Assembly: GCA_036272735.1 (NCBI GenBank)
Contig: DATAYF010000427.1
Coordinates: 1-17,546, forward strand
Length of the DNA: 17,546 nucleotides
DNA from: DATAYF01 sp036272735
GTDB lineage: Bacteria; Chloroflexota; Ktedonobacteria; Ktedonobacterales; Ktedonobacteraceae
Reading direction: 5' to 3'
The position numbers were made by a program, and so were the translations under genes. The first letter of the stretch is position 1, and each line of letters opens with the position of its first letter. The notes under the pieces were generated by a model. That model made no database searches and had not been told where the DNA came from. It saw nothing but the letters and a program-made list of their open reading frames with translations. Shown piece after piece: positions 1 through 7,173 of the stretch.

Positions 1-715
1 GCGTTCGGTGAACGTGATCGTGGCACGTTTCGCACAAGGTGATAAGGTTGTCTGGCCGGTCACCGCCCCTCTTTCGGGGGACAATGCGATGCACGTTTAA
101 TATCTGATCTTTGGATTTTCCCTTGCACCACTGGCAGAGATGCCCGTCTCGGAACATGACATACTCACGCACGTTCCAGAAGCCAAGTTGTGGCCCTTGT
201 TGGTACTGTTCACCCTCAATCTCAAGGTGACGAATCTTCTGAATGTCGAATTGAGCGACCTCAATGGTGGTTCTGCTGATCGGAAGGATGCTGTGAACAA
301 GCCTGAGCGTCTTCACATGGGCATCGACCTTGTGTTGGACAGACGGCGAGAGCCATCCCTCCGGTTTCCTTCGGTTAAGAAGTCTCGCTTTGCGGTATCT
401 CGCCTTGCGTTGGCGACGAGCACGGCGGAACTGCTGACGCGTTTCGAGCACTTCCTGGATATCGGTTCGTGGCTTTACCTCTGCCTCAGACAGAACCATC
501 TTCTCAGTGGTGGCTGAGACCCCGATACGTTGTGTTCCCGCATCGATGCCAAACGACACCTCCTGCGTGTACCCACTACTGCCATACAGGAGTTGCAGGG
601 TAAACGGAACCATTTTGATCACCTTGGCTTTGCCTTGTTTCAAGAGCAAGCGGGCCTTGCGTGGTGAACAGGGCATGAGTGGTGTTCCGTGACAATTCCA
701 GATGAAAACGAACAT
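1..715 (-). CDS. iscB: IscB-family RNA-guided nuclease (partial, C-terminus off the window)
   Basis: The reading frame stays open from 715 to the window edge, about 238 residues of a protein that is usually 400-500 aa. In order it shows the N-terminal PLMP motif (GTPLMPCSPRKARLLLKQGK, residues 10-29), RuvC-I with catalytic Asp58 in FGIDAG, an Arg-rich bridge helix (about 96-116, FRRARRQRKARYRK), RuvC-II with Glu152 in TTIEVAQFD, and an HNH insert with two CxxC pairs (C194/C197 and C228/C231). IscB is the ancestor of Cas9 and cuts DNA guided by an omega RNA encoded just upstream. Start: an upstream ATG at 727 overlaps the AAAGGA Shine-Dalgarno, so ATG 715, 11 bases beyond it, is preferred. Oddity: at the HNH core the protein reads V-H-R-I-V-P, so Arg210 sits where the catalytic His is expected. 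RuvC-III and the C-terminal PAM-recognition part lie outside the window, so intactness is unknown. No TnpA transposase gene is visible. Confidence 0.9.
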   Translation of the reverse strand, partial: MFVFIWNCHGTPLMPCSPRKARLLLKQGKAKVIKMVPFTLQLLYGSSGYTQEVSFGIDAGTQRIGVSATTEKMVLSEAEVKPRTDIQEVLETRQQFRRARRQRKARYRKARLLNRRKPEGWLSPSVQHKVDAHVKTLRLVHSILPISRTTIEVAQFDIQKIRHLEIEGEQYQQGPQLGFWNVREYVMFRDGHLCQWCKGKSKDQILNVHRIVPRKRGGDRPDNLITLCETCHDHVHRT

Positions 716-729
716 AGCGTTTTCCATCC

Positions 730-982
730 TTTCAGATGTTCGGTGCTCTTCGTCAATGTTCAAAACGCTTGTTCGGCCTGCAACACCGACCCGACCCATC
801 CGGTCTTTTAATCACAGGCGCTAGAGCCTCAAATTAGAGCAAGCGTTCGAGGGTGGCATGGCGTTCTGAACGGAGTCCCGGTAACAGGACCAAGACTAGT
901 CAAGTAGGACTTGCTCACGCAAGCCCGCCGCGTTCACGCGGCCGGGTTCTTGACTCCAGTCCTCGTTCTATGAGCATTTCCA
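730..982 (-). ncRNA. Omega RNA of the IscB element, with inferred guide at its 5' end
   Basis: The segment directly upstream of iscB has no convincing ORF but is rich in consistent pairing. Reading plus-strand coordinates, 886-890 pairs with 959-963 and 898-904 pairs with 949-955 (7 bp), enclosing two hairpins: 910-914/919-923 (loop TCAC) and 924-946 (stem CCGCG/CGCGG with outer CCC/GGG). Further along, 816-819 pairs with 826-829, 793-796 with 802-805, and 765-771 with 840-846 (7 bp, long range). Known IscB omega RNAs are encoded here, with the guide at the 5' end drawn from DNA just outside the element's left end. By that rule the guide would be about positions 966-982 on the minus strand. 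The exact boundary cannot be fixed from one copy. Confidence 0.72.
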
Positions 983-1100
983 TCTCAATTTCGTCACGCA
1001 GCGGAATACTAATCCTCTGCATAGTATACAAACTTCTGGACCTCTTGGGTAGAGGCCGAATGCATGGGTTCTTAATTTAGCATTATAAATGTGATGCATA

Positions 1101-1116
1101 AAGCATTATAATGCTT
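1101..1116. promoter_or_regulatory. Perfect 16-bp palindrome, possible operator
   Basis: AAGCATTATAATGCTT is its own reverse complement. A near copy of the left half (AGCATTATAA) starts at 1079, and shorter ATGCATAA/GTGCATAAA relatives occur at about 1094 and 1142, giving a cluster of related half-sites in AT-rich DNA. The palindrome contains TATAAT on both strands, so it could also act as a -10 box in either direction, including towards the omega RNA. It lies about 245 bases before the lipoprotein start and outside the inferred IscB element. Confidence 0.4.
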
Positions 1117-1175
1117 GGATGTATAAATTTATAGTACTTTCGTGCATAAATGTAGGATAAGGGCAGCGCAAACTG

Positions 1176-1181
1176 TATAAT
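1176..1181 (+). promoter_or_regulatory. Possible -10 box (TATAAT) for the lipoprotein gene
   Basis: A perfect TATAAT is present, but no good -35 hexamer is found 16-18 bases upstream (the sequence there is TAGGAT). If used it would give a leader of about 175 bases that contains the dyads at 1247-1295. Confidence 0.3.
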
Positions 1182-1246
1182 CAGCATTCAGATATTGGTG
1201 TGTCCTGGGCTTTCTCAACGTTTCATCATGTACCACTCTGACGAGC

Positions 1247-1295
1247 GTGTAATTACACACCAATCGAGCTTGTCGTTCTTCTCGTTCTGCGAGAA
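1247..1295 (+). promoter_or_regulatory. Leader dyads: 12-bp palindrome and 6-bp hairpin
   Basis: Positions 1247-1258 read GTGTAATTACAC, a perfect palindrome that could bind a dimeric regulator. Positions 1279-1284 (TTCTCG) pair with 1290-1295 (CGAGAA) around a 5-base loop. No T-tract follows the hairpin, so it is not a terminator. Both lie 65-115 bases before the lipoprotein start, inside the probable mRNA leader. Confidence 0.3.
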
Positions 1296-1361
1296 AACAA
1301 ACAAACACAAGCCTTTTACGATGTTAAGACATCCTTATTTGAGAAGCAAGAAAGGAAAACG

Positions 1362-2078
1362 ATGAAAAGACTTCATCTTTGCGCGCTGATTGGTGCGCCA
1401 CTACTCATCACGTTGCTTACCGCGTGTGGGTCAACAACCATGAACTCTGCTGGTTCTGCTGGTTCTGCTGGTTCTACGGGGAATCAAAGTTCCGCCAATA
1501 CACAGGTACCATGTACCCCACCTGTGAAGGTATCACTCACTAGTAATACCTTCTCAAAGAAGAGCGTTTCGCTCAAAATGGGCGAAATGCTTACCATCGC
1601 CAATACTGGCAGTTTACAATACACACTGATGACCAAACCCGACGCGGGCATGCACTATGCTGTCGTTGATCCCAACGAAACAGAGCATGTGAAGTTCCCG
1701 CGGGCTGGCATCTTCAAGCTTTCCAGCCATGAACATCCTGCCGCAATCCTGACCGTCAAGGTTGCATCGACGCCTGGCACGACCTGCGGGACCACATCGA
1801 TCCAGACCGTGAACTTTGCCTCAAATTCCACCAATGCCGGAGTGAAAAAGTATGCCTTCACCACCAAAACGGTTACAATCAAGACCGGGCAAGGCATTAC
1901 GCTTTCCAACCAATCCGACCGCAACTTGACCTTGACCAGTACACCCACTGCGGGACTGGGCACCACTCAAGTCGATGCCAACGAACAACAACTGCTCGTC
2001 TTCTCCAAGAGTGGCACCTATAAAATCAGCAGTGCTCAACTCCCTGGCGAGTCATTCAAAATCGTTGTACAAAAATAG
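1362..2078 (+). CDS. Secreted lipoprotein with two tandem cupredoxin-like repeats
   Basis: The 238-residue product begins with a lipoprotein signal peptide: MKRLHL, a hydrophobic stretch to residue 20, and the lipobox LTAC with Cys22 as the lipidation site. A flexible linker (about 27-48) includes three AGS repeats. Two homologous beta-rich units follow, about 55-134 and 147-238. Each has a K/T-rich first strand, a GEMLTIANTG or GQGITLSNQSD turn, a D-P/A-N-E segment, and a closing AGIFKLSS or SGTYKISS strand, a pattern like small cupredoxin domains. Copper ligands look absent: unit 1 keeps only SSHEHP and unit 2 has none, so metal binding is unlikely. Cys51 and Cys142 bracket unit 1 and could form a disulfide. 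AAAGGA at 1351-1356 precedes the ATG. The gene is convergent with the ABC cluster and has no obvious operon partner. Function unknown; anchored on the outer face of the membrane. Confidence 0.8.
   Translation: MKRLHLCALIGAPLLITLLTACGSTTMNSAGSAGSAGSTGNQSSANTQVPCTPPVKVSLTSNTFSKKSVSLKMGEMLTIANTGSLQYTLMTKPDAGMHYAVVDPNETEHVKFPRAGIFKLSSHEHPAAILTVKVASTPGTTCGTTSIQTVNFASNSTNAGVKKYAFTTKTVTIKTGQGITLSNQSDRNLTLTSTPTAGLGTTQVDANEQQLLVFSKSGTYKISSAQLPGESFKIVVQK
1446..1475 (+). repeat. 9-bp tandem repeat in the lipoprotein linker
   Basis: The unit TCTGCTGGT occurs three times in a row from 1446, with a further TCT, and encodes Ser-Ala-Gly repeats in the linker just after the lipidation site. Copy-number change would keep the frame and alter linker length only. 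Confidence 0.7.
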
Positions 2079-2094
2079 GCAAACTACCATGAGC

Positions 2095-2194
2095 CAGTGT
2101 AGAGGCGCAGGCAAGCTGCGCCTCTACACTGGGGGAGCGCTAGAGGCCAGCTCTAGCGCTCCCCCAGTGTAGAGAGGAAGCTTGCTTCCCTCTC
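2095..2194. repeat. Nested hairpin element between convergent genes
   Basis: Three stems abut. Hairpin A: 2095-2110 pairs with 2116-2131, 16 bp perfect, loop GCAAG. Hairpin B: 2131-2145 pairs with 2151-2165, 15 bp perfect, loop GCCAG. Hairpin C: 2172-2180 pairs with 2185-2194 with one bulged base. In addition, 2122-2145 is a perfect 24-bp inverted repeat of 2151-2174, so the right arm of A can instead extend hairpin B, and the two folds exclude each other. The element lies just after the lipoprotein stop (2078) and the final ATPase stop (2226). It may stop or protect both convergent transcripts, although no clear T-tract follows. It also resembles a dispersed REP/MITE-type repeat. Confidence 0.8.
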
Positions 2195-2225
2195 GTTATT
2201 ATTATCTATTGTGCGTTACGTTTAT

Positions 2226-2927
2226 TTACTCCTGCTCTTCACCAATAACCCCATCCTGGATTTGCAGCACACGGTCAGCGATGTTGACAACGTTCAGATC
2301 GTGCGTTGCGATGAGCATGCCAATGCCATACTCGTGCGAAATATCACGGAGCATCTGGGTGATTTCGCGTCCCGTGAGCGAGTCCAGGTTGCCCGTTGGC
2401 TCATCAGCGATCATGAAACGAGGCTTATGTACCAATGCCCTGGCAAGGGCCACACGCTGTTGCTCCCCGCCTGACAACTCCATACCGCGATGCCGGGCGC
2501 GCTTGAGCAGTTGCACGCGTTCGAGCGCCTCCTGGGCCAGCGTTGTACGCTTTTTGGCCGAAGTGCGTGCCAGCCGTAATGGCACCTCGACGTTTTCCTG
2601 GGCCGTCAGCGCGGGGAAGAGATGGGCGTTCTGGAACATCATGCCGATGCTCTCACGGCGCAAGCGTGCGCGCGCGGTCTCGCTCATATGCGAAAGATCT
2701 TGTTCCAGGATAAAAATTTTGCCTGCTGTAGGATTGTCCAATCCGATCAAAATATTGAGCAGTGTGGTCTTGCCGGAGCCAGAGCGTCCACGCAACGTCA
2801 CGAATTCGCCCGGCTGTATGCGCAGGTCAATACCGCGCAGCGCGTGAACGACCCCCCCACCTGTCTTATAGTCGCGGGTGATACCCTGTGCCTCTACGAT
2901 GGTGGCAACATCAAGCATCGAACTCAT
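2226..2927 (-). CDS. ABC transporter ATP-binding protein, MacB/LolD type
   Basis: A 233-residue nucleotide-binding subunit with every expected motif: Walker A GRSGSGKT (47-54), Q-loop Gln99 in MMFQNAH, signature LSGGEQQR (151-158), Walker B FMIADEPTGNLDS (171-183) and switch His209 in ATHD. The length and the EPTGNLDS segment fit the MacB/LolD/FtsE group, which drives mechanotransmission or lipoprotein/peptide extraction with FtsX-type permeases rather than classical uptake. It starts 3 bases after the preceding ATPase stop, so the two are probably translationally coupled. An in-frame ATG at codon 4 (position 2918) has better spacing from AAGG and may be the true start. It most likely pairs with the neighbouring ATPase to power the large permeases. 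Confidence 0.92.
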   Translation of the reverse strand: MSSMLDVATIVEAQGITRDYKTGGGVVHALRGIDLRIQPGEFVTLRGRSGSGKTTLLNILIGLDNPTAGKIFILEQDLSHMSETARARLRRESIGMMFQNAHLFPALTAQENVEVPLRLARTSAKKRTTLAQEALERVQLLKRARHRGMELSGGEQQRVALARALVHKPRFMIADEPTGNLDSLTGREITQMLRDISHEYGIGMLIATHDLNVVNIADRVLQIQDGVIGEEQE

Positions 2928-2930
2928 GCC

Positions 2931-3896
2931 TTAATGCCTCTCTTCCTGTGTCCTCGTGAGTGGCTCTCTCGTGCCATTCCCATTCCCGTTCATTTCGCCA
3001 ATCGGCCACAATTCCACATGGTCACTGACGATGCGTACTTCTGCGCGCCCGTGAAATGGCAAGAGATCAATGGCCTCTTTGGGCAATTGCAAACGCCCGG
3101 CGCGGTCAATGAGCACCGATTCGCGGTGCGTCTGGGCCGACAGGCCAATGATGGCGCTGGCAACTTGCATATGCTCTGCGAGCGTTTCTAATACAGTTTC
3201 ACGGCGTACGGTTTCGGTGCTGGTACGTCCGTCACGAATGGCGATGGTGCGATCCGCCTCCCCGGCAATGGCTGCATCGTGCGTAACGGTGATAATGGTT
3301 AGCCCTAATTCTTTGTTGAGTGTGCGCAACAGGTGAAATATCTCTTGGGCGGTTACCGAGTCCAATTCGCCTGTAGGTTCGTCGGCCAATAGAATCTTCG
3401 GGTTGTTCGCCAGCGCTACCGCAATGGCGGCCCGTTGTTGCTCACCACCAGAAAGCATTTCCGGTTTGCTCTGCTCTTTGCCTTGCATGCCGACAAGCTC
3501 CAAAAGCTCCCTGGCTCGCTTGACCCTTTGTGATCCTCCAACGCCACTGAGCATCTGTGGCAGTTCGACATTGGCCTGAGCCGTCAGATCTGGGAGCAGG
3601 TTACGCCCGCTCTGCTGCCAGATCTGCCCGACAATATAGCGGCGGTAGTTGAGGTGTTGTGTGTCGGTCAAACGCGTCAAATCGGTCTCGTTGACGTGAC
3701 ATCCTCCGGCGCTAGGAGTATCGAGGCCACTCAAAATGTTAAGCAGCGTACTTTTACCCGAACCAGATGCACCAACGATTGCCAGCATTTCTCCCTGAGG
3801 AACTTCCAGATCCAGCCCTTGCAAGGCCACCACTTCCAGGTCAGCTACTTTATAGATTTTTACAAGGTTATCACACAGAATGATCGGTCCTGCCAT
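2931..3896 (-). CDS. ABC transporter ATP-binding protein with AbrB-like C-terminal tail
   Basis: A 321-residue protein, about 90 residues longer than its neighbour. Residues 1-225 form the ATPase: Walker A GASGSGKS (42-49), Q-loop near Gln94-95, signature LSGGEQQR (148-155), Walker B ILLADEPTGELDS (168-180) and His206 in VTHD. After a helical linker (226-256), residues 258-298 resemble a SpoVT/AbrB swapped-hairpin unit (VLIDRAGRLQLPKEAID, then GRAEVRIVSDHVELWP). A polar NGNGNG tail follows. Start choice: a longer TTG-initiated frame begins at 3920, but a strong AAGGAG lies at 3911-3906, nine bases before ATG 3896, inside that extension, so 3896 is preferred. The gene begins 27 bases after the permease 1 stop. 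The tail could bind DNA or mediate dimerisation; which is not known. Confidence 0.9.
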   Translation of the reverse strand: MAGPIILCDNLVKIYKVADLEVVALQGLDLEVPQGEMLAIVGASGSGKSTLLNILSGLDTPSAGGCHVNETDLTRLTDTQHLNYRRYIVGQIWQQSGRNLLPDLTAQANVELPQMLSGVGGSQRVKRARELLELVGMQGKEQSKPEMLSGGEQQRAAIAVALANNPKILLADEPTGELDSVTAQEIFHLLRTLNKELGLTIITVTHDAAIAGEADRTIAIRDGRTSTETVRRETVLETLAEHMQVASAIIGLSAQTHRESVLIDRAGRLQLPKEAIDLLPFHGRAEVRIVSDHVELWPIGEMNGNGNGTREPLTRTQEERH

Positions 3897-3905
3897 GCAT
3901 ATACA

Positions 3906-3911
3906 CTCCTT
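3906..3911 (-). promoter_or_regulatory. Shine-Dalgarno AAGGAG that fixes the ATPase start
   Basis: On the minus strand AAGGAG lies nine bases before ATG 3896. It falls inside the codons of an upstream TTG-started extension, which argues against that longer start. Confidence 0.8.
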
Positions 3912-3923
3912 TTTTATCAATAA

Positions 3924-6900
3924 TTAGTCTTCGTTCAGCCGTAGAAGCTGGCTCATCGCGGGCCGCGAAACGATGCGTATCATCATCCCCAGAGCGATTA
4001 TGCAAATGACCACGAGCACGACAAAGGCGATGCCCAACGAGTACGGTATGATGACGTGTGCTGGCAACACATGTTGTAGTGTGAAGAAACTACTGCTGGT
4101 CGAGTTGGCCGTAGCATTGCCGCCGACCGGCACGCTGGTAAATGTGAGCGTTGGTACAACCGTGTAGGCCAGCAACGCGCCAAACAAAATGCCCAGCACG
4201 ACCGCTGTAACATACATAATGATTTGTTCCCAGACAAGCACACTGACAACCTGGCGCGGGTCCGTGCCAAGTGCGCGTAATATGGCGAAGTTGGTGAGCC
4301 GGGCGCGGGCGCTGGTCCACGAGGACAGCAGGCTACCGACGAGGGCCAGCAGCAGCGCAGTAGAGGCTCCCAGGCCCAACACCCCCACCAGGTTTAGCGA
4401 AAGCGGATCGCTTTGCATGGCCGTTTGCAGTGCCCAGCGGTCCTGCATATTCATGAGGCGCAGGTTGCTTGTAACTAGCGCCATTCTTAACTGATGCAGC
4501 GCTGTTGGATTATCGCTACTTTGTAGCCAGGCGTGGTTCACGCTCAGGTTGCTTGTGGATGATGTCGCGTGCAGGACATCTTCCAGGGTCTGGAAATCGC
4601 TGAGCAATCCGCCCTCGACGTCCTGCTGGCTGCTGATCTGGATCGCATCGTTGACGGTTGGGATATGCGCGACCTTGCCAACAACCACGTAGGTAAGGTT
4701 GTCTGCGCCAGGTATCGCCGAGTTGATGCTGAATGTCGAGCCAGTTTGCAGATGTAATGTGTTCCAGGTAATCTGGTCGACTACGACTGGCACCTTTTTC
4801 TGCGCCATGCCGTACGCGTGTCGTGACGCCAGCAGTTGCATCACGGAAGCGAGCGCCTGGCTGTTGCTTGTGGGCCAGCTTCCCACCCTGGCAAACGTGC
4901 TGCTATCAATCGCTTGAACCTGCAGATGTACGACTGGCGAGGTACCAGCGGATATGCCCTGTGCTGTAAAGCCAACGCTACTCGCTTTGACGCCGGGGAG
5001 GTGTTGGTAAGCGGCCTCCGTCTGTCCAACCTGATTGCTTGTTGGCAGTGTATACGCGCTGGTGATCGCGCCGCTGAAGTCGGCTCCTGCCTGGTACGAA
5101 GCCGCGTCTATGGTGTGTTGCGTCTGCGTTGCCGTGAAGACGAGTGTGAAGATGGCAAAGGCGCTTGCCAGCGAAAGTAAAAGGATCATGCGCAAGGCCT
5201 GGCGTGGCGCACGGGCCATTTGCGCCAGGGCGAGCATCGAGGCGGCCCCTTTGCCACGCATAGCTATGGTCGCGGCCAGTCGCAGGAGCAGCGGGAAGAT
5301 ACGTAAAAAGAGCAGTACACCGGCAATCAGCAGGAAGATGGGGGCAATTAGAACGAGGGGAGTGGAAATAGTGGCCCGCGTCTGCTCATCAAGCTGGCCG
5401 CCGATGTTTACAACGTAAAGCGAGATGCCATAGCCCACCAGTGCGATCACTGCCGCAACCAGGTCCAGGTTGAGCCGTTGCCAGAGCGGCTTACGTGTCG
5501 CACGGGTCGCCTCACGCCTGATGGCGAGTACATCCATGCGCGTCGGTCCGATGAGCGAGAGAACCATCGCCACCACCGCGATCAGCGCCGCCAGCAGCGC
5601 GTACCACCAGATATCCTGGATGATGCGTCCTGGATTGCTTAAAAATGCTGGAATAGCATCGCGGCTGTCGGCAGGCAAAAAGCGCTCGGCGCTCAAGGCC
5701 ACGCCCACGACGGCCAGCACTGGCCCGACGATAAACGCGATGATACTGAGTAGCACACTTTGTGTGGCAAGCGCCCCAAAGACCTGCCGTCGGCTGGCTC
5801 CTCGGCTGCGTAGCACCGCGATGGCGTCCGCCTGGCGCTCGACCAGCAATTCCGCCATCATACTAACAAAAATGAGCACCAGAATCAGGATTTGCAAGGC
5901 CAGGATAGCAACGGGAATGCGCTCTATGGAGATGTGTGCGCGGTACTGACTCAAAATCCCCGGCCCATTGGACGTGTCGAGCGTTGCGCCCGCCATCTCT
6001 ACTTTTTGGAGATACGGGTAGGAGGGCGTGACGGACACCTGGTCGCTCTGGTTCAGTTTGCCATATTTGTTGGTGATGCTTGCCTGCACACCGGCAATCT
6101 GGTTGCTAAGGTCGTCGAGGCTGTTGACGGTGATGCGTGCCGGATTAATGTGATAGTACCATTGAAGGGTATATGACTGATTAAATAGCAAGACATCATT
6201 GATGACGTTATGCTGCGCTACCTGGTCCATGCTGTGTAAAAACGCCGTGTTGGGGACCAGTGCTGTATAGATACTCCAGCCGCTGGCTAGCGTCGGCTCA
6301 AAGCTGGTACCTTGCCAGAAGGTGTCGTTCGCTGAAGTTGGCTGAAACAAACCAACCACGCGCATGCTCAAGGGAAATGTGCTGGCTACGCTAGCATCGG
6401 CTGACTTCATGAAGCTGAACTGCACGGTAATGCGTGTGCCAATTCCGGCGTGCATCCTGGCAGCGCTGGCGGGGGTGAGCATTGTCTCCAGTTCGCTACT
6501 GTTCTCCTGAGGCAGCCTTCCCGTGACGAGAGCGATATGGGTCGCTGCCTGCGTAATTGAGGAGCCGAATAGCTGTACTTCATCGCCCTGCTTTCTCGGT
6601 TTGGGTGAAAGCAACGTGGAGCCTGGAACCTGAATAGTAAGCTGCGGCTGCGGATTGAGATACTGCTGTAGTGGTCCCTGGAACAGTGGGATCTGCTGTT
6701 GCATGTCGTGCAGCGCGTGTGATGAGAGCCCTGCTGTGGCAACGTTTAGTTGTAGCGTGTTATTCTCTGGTGCTGCTTTCAAGGTGCTGCGCAAGCCCGA
6801 TGTAGCGGTGATTTCAGAAAAAAGTGGAATCGTACAAATAATCATCACCGCTGCTACCATGCCCAACCCTATAATAAATAAGAGATACCCGCTTTGACGC

Positions 6901-6983
6901 CAGCGCCATTTTGCCAGCGTGAACGTTGATGGCAAGGTGGCGCTCGGTCTTTTTTGTGGCAGCGTTTTGGTTGTGCTAGCCAT
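3924..6983 (-). CDS. ABC transporter permease 1, duplicated FtsX/MacB-like
   Basis: A 1019-residue membrane protein built from two FtsX-type halves. Predicted membrane segments: about 33-54, 357-379, 404-430, 459-480, 507-526, 543-564, 597-618, 866-888, 919-945 and 978-1003. Large outer domains fill 55-355 and 619-865. Cytoplasmic coupling-helix signatures are present in both halves: LRSRGAS (391-397) and LRALGTDPRQV (902-912). The second outer domain carries the HIPTVND motif (773-779) shared with the paralogues. Because one chain carries two FtsX units it may act as a fused dimer needing only two ATPase subunits. Family members export macrolides, peptides or lipids, or sense antimicrobial peptides; the substrate here is unknown. 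AAAAGGAAAA precedes the ATG. It is probably co-transcribed with the two downstream ATPases. Confidence 0.9.
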   Translation of the reverse strand: MASTTKTLPQKRPSATLPSTFTLAKWRWRQSGYLLFIIGLGMVAAVMIICTIPLFSEITATSGLRSTLKAAPENNTLQLNVATAGLSSHALHDMQQQIPLFQGPLQQYLNPQPQLTIQVPGSTLLSPKPRKQGDEVQLFGSSITQAATHIALVTGRLPQENSSELETMLTPASAARMHAGIGTRITVQFSFMKSADASVASTFPLSMRVVGLFQPTSANDTFWQGTSFEPTLASGWSIYTALVPNTAFLHSMDQVAQHNVINDVLLFNQSYTLQWYYHINPARITVNSLDDLSNQIAGVQASITNKYGKLNQSDQVSVTPSYPYLQKVEMAGATLDTSNGPGILSQYRAHISIERIPVAILALQILILVLIFVSMMAELLVERQADAIAVLRSRGASRRQVFGALATQSVLLSIIAFIVGPVLAVVGVALSAERFLPADSRDAIPAFLSNPGRIIQDIWWYALLAALIAVVAMVLSLIGPTRMDVLAIRREATRATRKPLWQRLNLDLVAAVIALVGYGISLYVVNIGGQLDEQTRATISTPLVLIAPIFLLIAGVLLFLRIFPLLLRLAATIAMRGKGAASMLALAQMARAPRQALRMILLLSLASAFAIFTLVFTATQTQHTIDAASYQAGADFSGAITSAYTLPTSNQVGQTEAAYQHLPGVKASSVGFTAQGISAGTSPVVHLQVQAIDSSTFARVGSWPTSNSQALASVMQLLASRHAYGMAQKKVPVVVDQITWNTLHLQTGSTFSINSAIPGADNLTYVVVGKVAHIPTVNDAIQISSQQDVEGGLLSDFQTLEDVLHATSSTSNLSVNHAWLQSSDNPTALHQLRMALVTSNLRLMNMQDRWALQTAMQSDPLSLNLVGVLGLGASTALLLALVGSLLSSWTSARARLTNFAILRALGTDPRQVVSVLVWEQIIMYVTAVVLGILFGALLAYTVVPTLTFTSVPVGGNATANSTSSSFFTLQHVLPAHVIIPYSLGIAFVVLVVICIIALGMMIRIVSRPAMSQLLRLNED

Positions 6984-7012
6984 CTATTTTCCTTTTCTAT
7001 AATTATTGCTAT

Positions 7013-7120
7013 GCCGCCTGCGGCGGCGGAAAAGGGGAGAATGCTGGGGCACAGCCCCAGGCCCCAGTCAAGGGATTGTATCCCCTGCACCCCTGCTTTA
7101 CAATGCCGCGCACAAGCGGC
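7013..7120. repeat. Hairpin cluster in the gap between permeases 2 and 1
   Basis: This 190-base gap (6984-7173) contains four short perfect hairpins: 7013-7018/7022-7027 (GCCGCC/GGCGGC), 7044-7050/7054-7060 (CTGGGGC/GCCCCAG, 3-base loop), 7072-7076/7080-7084 (GGGAT/ATCCC) and 7105-7109/7116-7120 (GCCGC/GCGGC). No ORF in it looks real. The GC-rich stems without a T-tract suggest a REP-like repeat or an mRNA processing/stability region that could set different expression of the genes on either side. Confidence 0.6.
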
Positions 7121-7173
7121 GCTCGAACAGAAGTACCCAGTCAAGAGAAGGCATCCCCGGCCCTCCCTTGCTT

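Noticed and set aside
140..517. Plus-strand 125-codon ORF
   Set aside because: It lies opposite the conserved IscB frame, and its translation has no recognisable features.
853..1080. Plus-strand 75-codon ORF
   Set aside because: It overlaps the hairpin-rich omega RNA region on the other strand, and the translation is low complexity.
2172..2194. Hairpin C as a classical intrinsic terminator
   Set aside because: The following sequence (GTTATTATTATC) is not a clean T-tract, so it is kept as part of the nested repeat instead.
3897..3920. TTG start 24 bases upstream for the AbrB-tailed ATPase
   Set aside because: The extension contains the AAGGAG ribosome site that serves ATG 3896.
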